Source: Semisulcospira habei
Lineage: Eukaryota; Mollusca; Gastropoda; Semisulcospiridae
DNA: 64,000 bases
Direction of reading: 5' to 3'
Assembly: GCA_036245525.1 (NCBI GenBank)
Contig: BTPG01000001.1
Span: forward strand, 215,860,092-215,924,091
Made by a program: the position numbers and the translations under genes. The notes below the pieces were generated by a model that was not told the origin of the DNA, did no database searches, and saw only the letters and a program-made list of their open reading frames with translations. Positions 35,591-47,664 of the stretch are shown one piece after another (within the stretch, counting starts at the first letter, position 1; each line of letters begins with the position of its first letter).

Positions 35591-36159
35591 ACTTCGTGAG
35601 TTACAGATCAGGTCTGAAGGAGTGGTTTGAGTTATATTCAGAGAGGGAGGTGTTGTGAGTGGTGTGATTGATATTCAGACGGAGTTGAGTTGAAATCGGG
35701 TTATTTTTCTGTTCATTACTCCTGACGTTCTTTGCCGTGTAAACATGGCAGAGATTGCAGAGTCTTACCTAAGCATACGGAGAAAAGAAAAGTTTAGCTA
35801 CAATTGCTACTCCTTCCGCTTCGATAAGAACAGTACAAAAGATCCAGAATTGTCTTTTTGGCGATGTGACAATGGTACATGTAAGGCCAGACTGCACATG
35901 AGAGATGGGGCAGTGGTGCAGGAGGTGGGGGAGCACCTGTCTCAAGCCCCAAACCAGCCCAAAATCGCGGCCGCAATTGCAGTTAGTCGCATGAAAGACC
36001 AGGCCCGCAATACAAGAGACAGTACGAGGCAAATACTGGCTGACACGCAGGAAGGCCTTTCAGAAACAACGATTGTGAGTCTCCCTTCCAAGATGTGTTT
36101 GGTTCGGACCATCCAGCGGCAGCGGCAAAAAGAACAACAGCACCCACGACTGCCAACCA
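35278..36159 (+). mobile_element. Truncated Phantom-like MULE, copy 2
   Basis: As copy 1, with the same left terminus, a longer (GA)n tract (about 35479-35587), and the same truncation point (CACGACTGCCAACCAACATG). Differences from copy 1 are a handful of single-base changes plus GA length, so the duplication is recent or homogenised. Confidence 0.88.
35745..36158 (+). pseudogene. FLYWCH zinc-finger exon, second truncated copy
   Basis: Nearly the same protein as the exon at 30686: FWRCDNGTCKARLHM core and downstream QRQRQKEQQHPRL basic/Gln-rich stretch. It runs into satellite and stops at 36194. It preserves the 23 bases that the single N replaces in the third copy, so it shows the reading frame expected there. 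Confidence 0.8.
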
Positions 36160-39100
36160 ACATGACAGTGACGTGGAACCCAGCATGCCAGTGACGTGGG
36201 ACCCAACATGCCAGAGAGCTGGAACCCAACATGACAGTGACGTGGATCCCAACATGACAGTGACGTGAAACCCAGCATGCCAGAGAGCTGGAACCCAACA
36301 TGACAGTGCCGTGGACCCCAGCATGCCAGAGATCTGGAACCCAACATGACAGTGACGTGGACCCCAGCATGCCAGAGAGCTGGAACCAAACATGACAGAG
36401 ACGTGGAACCCAGCATGACAGAGAGATGGAACTCAACATGCCAGAGAGCTGGAACCCAACATGACAGTGTCGTGGACTCCAGCATGCCAGAGAGCTGGAA
36501 CACAACATGACAGTGACGTGGAACCCAGCATGCCAGAGAGCTGGAACCCAACATGACAGTGACGTTGAACCCAGCATGCCAGTGACGTGGGACCCAACAT
36601 GCCAGAGAGCTGGAACCCAACATGACAGTGACGTGGACCCCAGCATGTCAGAGAGCTGGCAACCAACATGACAGTGACGTGGAACCCAACATGCCAGAGA
36701 GCTGGAACCCAACATGACAGTGACGGGAGCACAACATGACAGTGACGTGGAACCCAACATGACAGTGACGTGGACCCCAGCATGCCAGAGAGCTGGAACC
36801 CAACATGACAGTGACGTGGAACCCAGCATGCCAGTGATGTGGGACCCAACATGCCAGACAGCTGGAACCCAACATGACAGTGACGTGGACTCCAGCATGC
36901 CAGAGAGCTGGGACCAAACATGACAGTGACGTGGAACCCAGCATGCCAGAGAGCTGGAACCCAACATGACAATGACGTGGAACCCAGCATGCCAGAGAGC
37001 TGGAACCCAACATGACAGTAACGTGGAAAATAACATGACAGTGACGTGGAACCCAGCATGCCAGAGAGCTGGAAGCCAACATGACAGTGACGTGAACCCC
37101 AGCATGCCAGAGAGCTGGAAAACAACATGACAGTGACGTGGAACCCAGCATGACAGAGAGATGGAACCCAACATGCCCGAGAGCTGGAACCCAACATGAC
37201 AGTGACGTGGACTCCAGCATGCCAGAGAGCTGGAACCCAACATGACAGTGACGTGGAACCCAGCATGCCAGAGAGCTGGAACCCAAAATGACAGTGACGT
37301 GGAACCCAGCATGCCAGAGAGCTGGAACCCAACATGAAAGTGACGTGGAACCCAGCATGCTAGAGAGCTGGAACCCAACATGCCAGTGACGTGGGACCCA
37401 GCATGCCAGAGAGCTTGAACCCAACATGACAGTGACGTGGACCCAGCATGCCAGAGAGCTGGAACCCAACAAGACAGTGACGTGGAACCCAACATGCCAG
37501 AGAGCTGGAACCCAACATGACAGTGACGTGGAACCCAACATGACAGTGACATGGAACCCAACATGACAGTGACGTGGACCCCAGCATGCCAGAGAGCTGG
37601 AACCCAACATGACAGTGACGTGGAACCCAGCATGCCAGTGACGTGGGACCCAACATGCCAGAGAGCTGGAACACAACATGACAGTGACGTGTACTCCAGC
37701 ATGCCAGAGAGCTGGAAACCAAAATGACAGTGACGTGGAACCATACATGCCAGAGAGCTGGAACCCAACATGACAGTGACGTGGAACCCAGCATGCCAGA
37801 GAGCTGGAACCCAAAAACATGACAGTGACGTGGAACCCAACATGACAGTGACGTGGAACCCAGCATGCCAGAGAGCTGGAACCCAATATGACAGTGACGT
37901 GGAACCCAGCATGCCAGATAGCTGGATCCCAACATGACAGTGACGTGGAACCCAACATGACGGTGACGTGAAACCAAACATGACAGTGACGTGGGACCCA
38001 ACGTGACAGTGACGTGGAACCCAACATGACAGTGATTTGGAACCCAACATGACAGTGACGTGGAACCCAACATGACAGTGACGTGGAACCCAACACGCCC
38101 GAGAGCTGGAACCCAACATTACAGTGAAGTGGAACCCAGCGTGCCACAGAGCTGGACCCAACATGACAGTGACGTGGAACCCAACATGACAGTGACGTGG
38201 ACCCCAGCATGCCAGAGAGCTAGAACTCAACATGACAGTGACATGGAACCCAGCATGCCAGACATCTGGAACCCAACATGACAGTGAAGTGGAACCCAGC
38301 ATGCCAGAGTGCTGGAACCCAACATGACAGTGACTTGGAACCCAACATGACAGTGACGTGGAACCCAACATGCCAGAGAGCTGGAACCCAACATGACAGT
38401 GACGTGTAACCCAACATGCCAGAGAGCTGGAACCCAACATGACAGTGACGTGGAACCCAGCATGCCAGAGAGCTTGAACCCAACATGACAGTGACGTGGA
38501 ACCCAGCATGCCAGAGAGATAGAACCCAACTTGACAGTGACGTGGAATCCAGCATGCCAGAGAGCTGGAACCCAACATGACAGTGACGTGGAACCCAGCA
38601 TGCCAGAGAGCTGGAACCCAACATGACAGTGACGTGGAACCCAGCATGACAGTGACGTGGAACACAACATGCCAGAGAGCTGGAACCCAACATGACAGTG
38701 ACGTGGAACCCAGCATGCCAGAGAGCTGGAACCCAACATGACAGTGACGTGGAACCCAGCATGCCAGAGAGCTGGAACTCAACATAACAGTGACGTGGAA
38801 CCCAGCATGCCAGAGAGCTGGAACCCAACATGACAGTGACGTGGAACCCAGCATGCCGGAGAGCTGAAACCCAACATGACAGTGACGTGGAACCCAACAT
38901 GACAGTGACGTGGACCCAGCATGCCAGAGAGCTGGAACCCAACATGACAGTGACGTGGAAGCCAGCATGCCAGAGAGCTGGAACCCAACATGACAGTGAT
39001 GTGGAACCCAGCATGCCAGAGAGCTGGAACCCAACATGACAGTGACGTGGAACCCAGCATGCCAGAGAGCTGGAACCCAACATGACAGTGATGTGGAATC

Positions 39101-40060
39101 CAGCATGCCAGAGAGCTGGAACCCAACATGACAGTGACGTGGAACCCAACATGACAGTGACGTGGGACCCAACATGACAGTGTCATGGAACCCAACATGA
39201 CAGTGACGTGGAACCAACATAACAGTGATGTGGAACTCAACATGACAGTGACGTGGGACCCAACATGCCAGAGAACTGGAACCCAACATGACAGTGACGT
39301 GGAACCCAGCATGCCCGAGAGCTGGAACACAACATTACAGTGACGTGGAACCCAACATGCCAGAGAGCTGGAACCCAACATGACAGTGACATGGAACCCA
39401 GCATGCCAGAGAGCTGGAACCCAACATAACAGTGACGTGGAACCAGCATGCCAGAGAGCTGGATCCCAACATGACAGTGACGTGGAACCCAACATGACAG
39501 TGACGTGGAACCCAACATGCCAGAGAGCTGGAACCCAACATGACAGTGACGTGGAACCCAACATGACAGTGACGTGGAACCCAGCATGCCAGAGAGCTGG
39601 AACCCAACATGACAGTGACGTGGAACCCAGCATGCCAGAGAGCTTCATCCCAACATGACAGTGACTTGGAACCCAACATGACAGTGACGTGGAACCCAAC
39701 ATGCCAGAGAGCTGGAACCTAACATGACAGTGACGTGGAACACAACATGCCAGAGAGCTGAACCCAACATTACATTGACGTGGAACCCAGCATGCCAGAG
39801 AGCTGGAACCCAACATGACATTGACGTGGAGCCCAGCATGCCAGAGAGCTGGAACCCAACATGACAGTGACGTGGAACCCAGCATGCCAGAGAGCTGGAA
39901 CCCAACATGACAGTGACGTAGACCCCAGCATGCCAGAGAGCTGGAACCGAACATGATAGTGACGTGGAACCCAATATGACAGTGACGTGGAACCCAACAT
40001 GACAGTGACGTGGAACCCAACATGACAGTGACGTGGAACCCAACATGACAGTGACGTGGG
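36160..40060. repeat. 23-bp satellite, block 3
   Basis: About 170 units of the A/B type. Colinear with block 2 but about 275 bp shorter towards its 3' end (an internal deletion between about 38800 and 40070). It ends at GACGTGGG directly before the complete Phantom-like element. Confidence 0.95.
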
Positions 40061-40260
40061 TGACACGTCACTTTAGCGCCAGCACTACAGCTCCATACCT
40101 TTCAGCGCCACCATTTCAGCGCGGCGTCTTTTCAGCACCGTACTTTTTAGCTCCGTACATTTCAGCACGGGGGGATGTCAGCGCCGTACACTTTAGCGCC
40201 GGTAGACTTCAGCGCCGTACATCTCAGCGCCATGAGGGAGGGGGTAAAACTATTGGCGTC

Positions 40261-40292
<32 letters not shown>

Positions 40293-40306
40293 CGTCAGAG
40301 AGAGAG

Positions 40307-40375
<69 letters not shown>
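40061..40375. repeat. Left terminal inverted repeat of the MULE
   Basis: Short iterons of the form TTCAGCGCCGTACA / TTTAGCGCC about every 15-20 bp, then (GA)n from about 40259. Iterated subterminal motifs are usual transposase-binding sites. Mirrors 42829-43110. Confidence 0.8.
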
Positions 40376-40377
<2 letters not shown>

Positions 40378-40531
40378 ACTTCGTGAGTTACAGATCAGGT
40401 CTGAAGGAGTGGTTTGAGTTATATTCATAGAGAGAGGTGTTGTGAGTGGTGTGATTGATATTCAGACGGAGTTGAGTTGAAATCGGGTTATTTTTCTGTT
40501 CATTACTCCTGACGTTCTTTGCCATGTAAAC

Positions 40532-41252
40532 ATGGCAGAGATTGCAGAGTCCTACCTAAGCATACGGAGAAAAGAAAAGTTTAGCTACAATGGCTACTCC
40601 TTCCGCTTCGATAAGAACAGTACAAAAGATCCAGAATTGTCTTTTTGGCGATGTGACAATGGTACATGTAAGGCCAGACTGCACATGAGAGATGGGGCAG
40701 TGGTGCAGGAGGTGGGGGAGCACCTGTCTCAAGCCCCAAACCAGCCCAAAATCGCGGCCGCAATTGCAGTTAGTCGCATGAAAGACCAGGCCCGCAATAC
40801 AAGAGACAGTACGAGGCAAATACTGGCTGACACGCAGGAAGGCCTTTCAGAAACAACGATTGTGAGTCTCCCTTCCAAGATGTGTTTGGTTCGGACCATC
40901 CAGCGGCAGNACGACTGCCAACCAAACTAGCAGACCTTGGCGGCATCCCGCAAGATCTTAAGGTGAAACTTTGATGTGTGTGTCGGTCTGTCTGTCTGCC
41001 TATCTGTCTGTCCGTCTGTCTGTCTGTCTGTCTGTCTGTCTGCCTGCCTACCTGTCTGTGTGTCTGCCTGTCTGTTTGTCCGCCTTTTCTTTCTGTGTGT
41101 CTGCCTGTATGTTGTTCGTGTCGTTGTCGTCGTCGATGTTGTTGTTGTTGTTGTTGTTTTTGTTGTTGGCGACATCCCGCAAGATCCTGTCTGTCTGTCT
41201 GTCTCAGTGTTGTCTGTCAATCTGTCAGTCTGTCTGTCTGTTGTTGTTGTTG

Positions 41253-41290
<38 letters not shown>

Positions 41291-41300
41291 ACTGCTGATA

Positions 41301-41358
<58 letters not shown>

Positions 41359-42403
41359 CTGTCTGCGCACGCACGTACGCGTAAAAAGAGCAGGAAAGGC
41401 AGAGAATGAAAACATTTTATTTGTGTGTCACAGGTTCTATCTGATGGAACGCCGTTTTTGGCATACGACTCAGGCCCCGGGGCTGACAGGATCCTCCTTT
41501 TTGCCACACCCGGTGGTCTGCAGCTGCTGTGTCAACAAGGAGACTGGTTTGCTGATGGCACCTTTAAGACTGCCCCTGGGATCTTCAGCCAAATCTACAC
41601 AATTCATGTTCTTTACTTGGAACAGACAATTCCTGTAGCTTTTGCCCTGCTCCCAAGCAAGTCGCGTGCCACGTACAACCGTCTTCTCCAAGCTTTGGAG
41701 ACACTCCGACCAGGACTTGCACCCACAACATTGATGACAGATTTTGAAAGTGCTGCCATCTCGGCATTCAGGGAAGCTTATCAGGGTTTAGAAGTCACCG
41801 GCTGTCATTTTCATTTGGCTCAAAACGTGTGGCGCCACATCCAGGACAGTGGTCTCTCACGTGACTACATACACGACGAAAACTTCGCAAAACTGATGCG
41901 CATGCTGCCAGGCTTGGCATACCTTCCTCCCTTGCACGTTGAACAGGCCTTCGAAACTGTGTTCGATCCTGCATCTCCGGTGTATGATGCACGTGGGCAA
42001 CCAATCTTCGACTATTTTGAGGACACGTATATTGGCAGACCTCGCCGTCGTGGTCCTCGTCATCCGCCGATGTTCTCCATTGACATGTGGAACGTGCACG
42101 ACCGCGTCCTCACTGATGCTGCCAAGTCCAACAACAGCTGTGAAGGGTGGCATCACGCCTTTCAGAACGTGGTCGGGGCGTGCTACCCCAATCTTTGGAG
42201 GCTGATAGAGGCCCTCAATGAAAGAACAGGCACTAGTCCAGGCGGACGTCACACGTCTACTGGGAGGCCAGGCTCCAGCGCCCAAAAGGCGCAAGTACAA
42301 AGACTTACAGAAACGGATAAAAACGATCGTTACACAATACAATGACGGAGGTCGGGGGCTGCTTGAAACAATGGAACGACTCGCCTTTGCTTTCATGTTC
42401 TAG
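40532..42403 (+). CDS. FLYWCH/MULE transposase, two exons, damaged
   Basis: DNA-cutting transposase of the Mutator superfamily. Exon 1 (40532-40962) encodes the FLYWCH zinc finger (FWRCDNGTCKARLHM). A phase-0 intron (40963-41433, GT...CAG) is filled with microsatellites. Exon 2 (from 41434) has the MULE core: ADGTFKTAPGIFSQIYTIHV with the first Asp at 41554, TLMTDFESA with the second Asp at 41740, CHFHLAQNVW, and NNSCEGWHH with a candidate Glu at 42142. The original frame stops at 42345; a shift of one base near 42215 restores a family-like basic tail ending at 42403, so a single-base indel is likely. The N at 40909 stands where sister copies have 23 bases; allowing for those, exon 1 is exactly 151 codons and in frame. 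Expected length about 475 residues. Family known from Phantom elements of animals. Confidence 0.8.
40909..40909. other. Single ambiguous base (N), likely contig join
   Basis: The only N in the window. Aligning to 36121-36150 shows 23 bases missing here. It lies within ten bases of the point where the other two copies break into satellite. Confidence 0.9.
40975..41355. repeat. Compound microsatellite in the transposase intron
   Basis: (CTGT)n, (GTT)n, (GCT)n and (GAT)n in succession. The exon-end sequence GCATCCCGCAAGATC recurs as GACATCCCGCAAGATC near 41170 inside the intron. All frames across it are compositional. Confidence 0.9.
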
Positions 42404-42661
42404 TGTTGACGTCTTCAGAGACAAGCTATTCAGTTCCTTAGCAACTGCGCTTACACGTCCTGCGTGACCAGTACGTCAGGAGACGCTGCGTGATCTTGAA
42501 CTGGCACCTCCAGCTATTCATTATGGGCACATTGCAATCGAATTCATTTAATGACATTTTACTGATTTTAGTGATTTAAATGGACATTACGGGTTTTGTG
42601 GAAGAACGTGGGATGATGCATTCAGGTTTTAATTTATACAACGGATGTTATATGACATATC

Positions 42662-42667
42662 AATAAA
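42662..42667 (+). promoter_or_regulatory. Candidate polyadenylation signal
   Basis: AATAAA about 260 bases downstream of the transposase end and upstream of the right inverted repeat; a reasonable 3' end signal for the transposase mRNA. Confidence 0.45.
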
Positions 42668-42778
42668 AATCGAATTGTTAGAAAAATGAACTTAACTCTG
42701 TGTGTGTAAAGAATAGATTTTTGTGGGATAAACTCAATCAAGCCTATTAGTCACTCAGTTTTGCAGTTTCGCAGACAC

Positions 42779-43110
<332 letters not shown>

Positions 43111-43617
43111 GACGTGGGACCCAACATGACAGTGACGTGGAACCCAACATGACAGTGACGTGGAACCCAACACGACAGTGACATGGAACCCAACATATGA
43201 CAGTGACGTGGAACCCAACATGCCAGAGAGCTGGAACCAACATGACAGTGACGTGGAACTCAACATGACAGTGACGTGGGACCCAACATGCCAGAGAGCT
43301 GGAACCCAACATGACAGTGACGTGGAACCCAGCATGCCAGAGAGCTGGAACCCAACATGACAGTGACGTGGAACCCAGCATGCCAGAGAGCTGGAACCCA
43401 ACATGACAGTGACGTGGAACCCAGCATGCCAGAGAGCTGGAACCCAACATGACAGTGACGTGGAACCCAACATGACAGTGACATGGAACCCAGCATGACA
43501 GAGAGCTGGAACCCAACATGACAGTGACGTGGAATCCAGCATGACAGAGAGCTGGAACCCAACATGACAGTGACGTGGAACCAACATGGCAATGACGTGG
43601 AACTTAACGTGACAGTG
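43111..43617. repeat. 23-bp satellite, block 4
   Basis: About 22 units in the same orientation and phase as block 3, resuming directly after the transposon. This supports insertion of the transposon into a pre-existing array. Confidence 0.93.
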
Positions 43618-44125
43618 ACTACCAATTGTTGCGTTCCTTGCATGTTCTTATAGAACAATGTTTTGGCCTTATCATGATTTTTGGAGATTCTGCGACACGT
43701 TTCGTTTCACTGATGTGTTCACTCAGAACACTGTATACGCCTACAGGGTTAAAGTGTAAAGACCGCAAAATGTGATAATGACTTTTTACGCCATTTCCAT
43801 TTGCACGTTTGTATCCTGCAATTTGCAATGGTTTAGGTTTCTTTTTTTTTCCCCCGTCCATTTGCAATGCAGTTTGTCATTAGCGATTTTTGAGAAAATA
43901 TGAAAGAAACTAAATTGTTTCAAAAATGCATTCCACTGGGCGGTTTCACCTCATTAGTCAATCTTTCATTTCTGTGCACAGGCGCCTGTTTAGCCGTTTA
44001 ATTTGCATTGCAAACAACATAAGATGGGTGGACTACGATAGCTCAGGAGTAATGCCTAATTAGCGGGCCGTCTAAGTTGGAAAGATCCGCTGGTTGATAA
44101 TGGGTTACGCTTACTTTGTCCCGAA
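43618..44125. other. No recognisable gene
   Basis: AT-rich unique-looking sequence. GGACTACGATAGCTCAGGAG near 44032 may be a half relic of a family B hairpin. Confidence 0.4.
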
Positions 44126-44353
44126 TGAACCTCACGATTGCCGGGGCAAAGCGAACGCCACCCATCTGCAAGAGACATAAACCCTCATGAGCCCTTGCTG
44201 TCGCGGGGTCTCATGAGGGTTTATGTCTCTTGTTAGCCTATGCTCCTTACGCTTTTTCCCTCCCATTTACATCTGTGGTCTGAACGTAAATGTCGGTCAG
44301 CGTGCCGTCGTTTCAGACGCGAAATTCGTCGTCACCGACAGCGAAGTGGTTAA
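44126..44353. mobile_element. Family A MITE
   Basis: Left end GAACCTCACGATTGCCGGGG (decayed TTAA) and right end GACAGCGAAGTGGTTAA. Hairpin GCAAGAGACATAAACCCTCA pairs with the right arm CTCATGAGGGTTTATGTCTC; the AAACCC/GGGTTT change is matched on both arms. Confidence 0.72.
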
Positions 44354-44429
44354 AATTAAAAACACAAGCCAGGTTGCCTGTAGAATGTTAGAGGGCTCAA
44401 GTCATTACGCTGCCAATCGTTACGTTCTT

Positions 44430-44830
44430 GGGCTTGTCCTGATGTCGATGAAGACCTTCTTAATGTGCCGGCCTCTGTGCACTGACCCGAGTGTGGCTCT
44501 GGGTTGAAGGCTGAATGCCCACTATTGGCATAGAATGACATGGGATCGGGATGGGAGTGATGAAGGTCTGTGTCACCTCACCCGAGCAGCTTGCAAGACG
44601 TTCACCGCGGTTTTCTTCAAAGATTTCTGAGGTGCTCTGGTCAGGGCACGCCAACTCGTCTGTCTTCAGCAGCAGAACCCAGCTGGTGAGGCTGGAGTCT
44701 CGCTCGTTTGACGCTCGTTTTGAGGTCGTCCATGTCCTTCGTCTTTGGGCGTCACTGGCTGCCTCTGCTGTTTGCCAATTCACCGTGCAGCAGGTGTCTT
44801 GGAATGATCGTCTCACCCATGCGGAGGACG
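44430..44830 (-). pseudogene. LINE C-terminal relic
   Basis: Minus-strand reading, with stops and frameshifts, gives IPRHLLHGELANSRGSQ, RPKTKDMDDLKTSVKRA and SAAEDR, then a Cys/His-poor tail. This resembles the conserved C-terminal region of invertebrate non-LTR retrotransposon polyproteins (pattern of RKLLYGEL, GRPKLR.KD, LK, DR..WR). No RT domain remains. The overlapping plus-strand frame (44551-45036) is a shadow. Confidence 0.5.
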
Positions 44831-44836
44831 TGCAGA

Positions 44837-44911
44837 GTATTCGCAAAGATTTTGCGTGCTCAGCTGCGTACGTGCCCAACGCAGCTGCGTACGCACAATC
44901 TTTGCGAATAC
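44837..44911. repeat. Palindrome, about 32-bp arms (family I)
   Basis: GTATTCGCAAAGATTTTGCG and CAGCTGCGTACG pair with CGCAGCTGCGTACGCACAAT and CTTTGCGAATAC. Origin unknown; possibly a MITE core. Confidence 0.55.
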
Positions 44912-44992
44912 CCGTGTGTAATCATAAGATCAACAGTCTGCTCACTGTACGCGAGAAGAGAAGGAACACGTTAAACGTTCAGGGCTTAACTC

Positions 44993-45135
44993 CCTTTGTC
45001 CAAAATAAAGATGATTTCAAAGACCCGGGGCATTGAAAATGGTCTGAACAAATGTTCACCCTAGCTGGGTTCAAACCCCTGACCTTTCGAACACGAGTCG
45101 AACGCTGTACCACCTGAGCAATCCACGCTGCTCCC
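44993..45135 (-). mobile_element. tRNA-derived SINE, copy 2
   Basis: On the minus strand: GATTGCTCAGGTGGTACAGC (box A-like), then GGGGTTTGAACCCAGC (box B-like), then a body with TTTGTTCAGACC shared with the copy at 12757-12900. No closed cloverleaf or anticodon arm is convincing, so a functional tRNA is unlikely. Confidence 0.58.
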
Positions 45136-45179
45136 TGGGAGAGGACAGGAGGAGATACGATGCTGTGTGTGCATGTCGT

Positions 45180-45655
45180 GTAATATTTATTTATTTATTA
45201 TTTATTTATTTATTTATTTTATTTTATTTTATTATTTATTTATTATATTTATTATATTTTTTACATTATTATGATGATTATGATGATGATCATGAACATG
45301 ATTATGATGATGATGATGATGATGATAATGAACATGATTATTATTATGATGATCATGAACATGATTATTATGATGATGATCATGAACATGATTATTATGA
45401 TGATGATGATCATGAACATGATTATGATGCAGATGACGGTCATGAACATGATTATGATGATGATGATCATGAACATGATTATGATGATGATGATGATAAT
45501 GAACATGATTATTATGATGATGATCATGAACATGATTATTATGATGATGATGATCATGAACATGATTATGATGCAGATGACGGTCATGAACATGATTATG
45601 ATGATGATCATCATGAACATGATTATGATGATGATGATCATCATCATGTTATCAT
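45180..45655. repeat. (TTTA)n then compound GAT-type minisatellite
   Basis: (TTTA)n to about 45262, followed by units mixing GAT triplets with CATGAACATGATTATGATG. A 144-bp block recurs (GATGCAGATGACGGTCATGA at about 45427 and 45571). Asp/Glu/His/Tyr-rich frames across it are artefacts. Confidence 0.92.
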
Positions 45656-46389
45656 TATATAAATAAGCAACGAACATAATAACAAGGTAAGACAATTCAA
45701 CAAAATTAAAAATAAGAATGAATACAGCCAATTTTGTTTAACACTGGTAACGCACACTGGTTACGCATTTCATAAAGTACAGAATAATGTGAGCAACTTG
45801 ACACTGGATGGTAATTCATTGTATCACTAACACTCTCAGTCTCCCGCCCTGGAGTACAGATTTGGCCATTAGGAAGCAAGAAGGTTCCCCGCCTATTTCC
45901 GGGCTATTGATGGCAATTTCGCCCAGTGTCATAATCTGTTCCCAAAACCCACTTTCGGATGCAATGCAGCGTCTATACTTTATCTCGCCAAGCGTGCTCC
46001 TTTGTTACAAAGTTTGCGCACAGTTTCACACGCTGAGAAGAAAAATGGTCACAGTCCCAAATTTTGACGTTATTCTCACACTTGCTCGCGCACGCGCGAA
46101 CTTACACACACTGTCCTTGTAGCTCGTGATCACTTTCAGTCCCTCTCTCAGGAGTTTTTAGTTGACGTCATTTTTATTTTACTTCTTTTTTTTACGCACT
46201 TTTGTTGTTCTGTTATTTGACGTCACATCCTTCAGTTGCCTCACTCCTTCTGCGATAAAGAAGATAAGTAGGGACTGATCTCTATATTTGTTTGTTTGCC
46301 TGAAAAAGGTTATTTAGGCCTACCCGCAATATTAATAAATGTTGTGGTGACTGTCATTTCTAAGCGTGTTTCTTTCTCCGTTGGGTTCT
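45656..46389. other. No recognisable gene
   Basis: Unique-looking sequence; the plus frame at 45808-46122 has no domain pattern. Confidence 0.42.
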
Positions 46390-46552
46390 TCAATGACAAT
46401 TTCACCAATGCAGGATGTAGACATACCAGGATAGTTCAAGGGTGGTGCCAGAATAGCTCGGCGCCTTCAGGCGCCAAGCTATTCTGGCACCACACTTGAA
46501 CTATCATAGTTCTTCTTATTTTCTGTTGTATTGGCTGGACTTGACGCCTTAA
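46390..46552. mobile_element. Family B MITE, right end shared with family A
   Basis: Hairpin AGGATAGTTCAAGGGTGGTG pairs with CACCACACTTGAACTATCAT around GGCGCC. It ends TTGACGCCTTAA, and the same TTAA (46549-46552) starts the next family A element. The left terminus is degraded. Confidence 0.7.
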
Positions 46553-46809
46553 CCCCTTTCCTGTCGGTGACCGCAGATAGTGTTTCTGTAATCACTGTTA
46601 ACTCAGCACCTCACAGCCTCGGCCGTCTCCGGAACGTGGACAAAAAGCGGTGTCAGCAAAATTAGGCACAGATCCTCATGAACCCCCCGTCGTGATTATT
46701 ACGTCTCCCTTTCCTCGCCAGCCGCTGGAAATGCTGGAAATATCTCATGATTATCTACGTCTCTTATAGTTGGATCGTGTTAGTTTTGTTTCGGTGGTGA
46801 ATAGGTCAA
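46549..46809. mobile_element. Family A MITE, hairpin mostly lost
   Basis: Starts TTAACCCCTTTCCTGTCGG, keeps the left arm GGCACAGATCCTCATGAACC but not a matching right arm, and ends near CGGTGGTGAATAGGTCAA. Confidence 0.55.
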
Positions 46810-46849
46810 ATGCTGAAACAGCTACAAGGCTCTGTATGGAATTCGTTTA

Positions 46850-46988
46850 ATAATAATAATAATAATTACGGTATTTATAATGCGATAATCTTATAATAAT
46901 TATAACTCTAATCGCGCACTCACAACTCGCGCGGAGGGAGCGGGGAGGAGTGTCGGGGTGAAGTAAGTTGGAGAGATAGGCGGGAGCG
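46850..46988 (-). mobile_element. LINE 3' end fragment (same family as 12949-14082)
   Basis: (AAT)n, then ATTACGGTATTTATAATGCG and TCTAATCGCGCACTCACAAC as in the 3' tail at 12974-13040. It then jumps to GCGGAGGGAGCGG and AAGTAAGTTGGAGAGATAGG, which match LINE coding sequence near 13320-13375. An internal deletion joins tail and coding part. Confidence 0.7.
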
Positions 46989-47004
46989 CCAATTTCAGTG
47001 AACT

Positions 47005-47400
47005 CTCACAAAGGTCAAGGTCACAGCGGCTCAGAAATAGATGAAAAATAGCTATTTTGGGACATAATTTATTTTTCTGAAATACTATTCACAAATTCAA
47101 ACCCAAACTTGGTACAAAGATACCTGATGGTAAGACCTTTAAATGCACACTAATTTGGTTGATCCCTCGGAAAGGTCAAGGGTCACAAGAGGTCAAGAAA
47201 TAGGTCCAAAACGACCATATTTTTACCCCAAAAAAATGTTTTTTTTGCAAATACTATTCACAACTTCAAACCCAATTTTGCTACAGAGATATCTGATGGT
47301 AATACCTATCTATTGATACTATTTTGGATGAACCCTCGGAAAGGTCAAGGGTCACAAAAGCTCAGAAATTACGTAAAAAAATAGCCATATTTTGACAAGA
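47005..47400. repeat. About 165-bp tandem repeat, 2.4 copies
   Basis: AAAGGTCAAGG recurs at about 47010, 47171 and 47340, each followed by GTCACA and, about 75 bases on, by AATACTATTCACAA. Spacings of 161 and 169 bp. Moderately diverged. Confidence 0.8.
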
Positions 47401-47511
47401 AACGTTATGTCAGACATGTGTGGATCGATCGATACACGTGAGCCATATGGGCTTTGCCCTTCCTGTTCATATTAGTGAGTTGTCCTGTGAAAGCATCATC
47501 ACAGTTAAGGC

Positions 47512-47650
47512 GATGTATTGACCATGATAGTTGGAGGATGGTGCCAGGACAGCTTGGCGCCTCTGAGCGCCAAGCCGTCTTGTCACAACCCTTGAACTTC
47601 ATGGTCAAATGTGTTTCATGTTGGAGTGTATAAGGACTTGAATGGTTACA
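47512..47650. mobile_element. Family B MITE, degraded
   Basis: ATTGACCATGATAGTTGGAG with AGCTTGGCGCC/GAGCGCCAAGC centre and right arm ending TTGAACTTCATGGTCAA. The right end near AGGACTTGAATGGTTACA recalls the family terminus. Confidence 0.6.
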
Positions 47651-47664
47651 CTTGGCTAGTATCA

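Noticed and set aside
26229..39289. Minus-strand open frames of 500-1115 codons rich in Ser-Cys-Trp-Val-Pro and His
   Set aside because: They follow the 23-bp satellite, occur in all three frames, run antisense through the FLYWCH exon and break where units vary. They reflect lack of stops in the unit, not a protein.
41425..42345. Host FLYWCH-family gene rather than transposon
   Set aside because: Terminal inverted repeats, flanking GACGTGGG and the MULE catalytic motifs identify a transposon; nothing suggests domestication.
44551..45036. 161-codon plus-strand frame
   Set aside because: It crosses the family I palindrome and is antisense to a LINE relic; composition is not protein-like.
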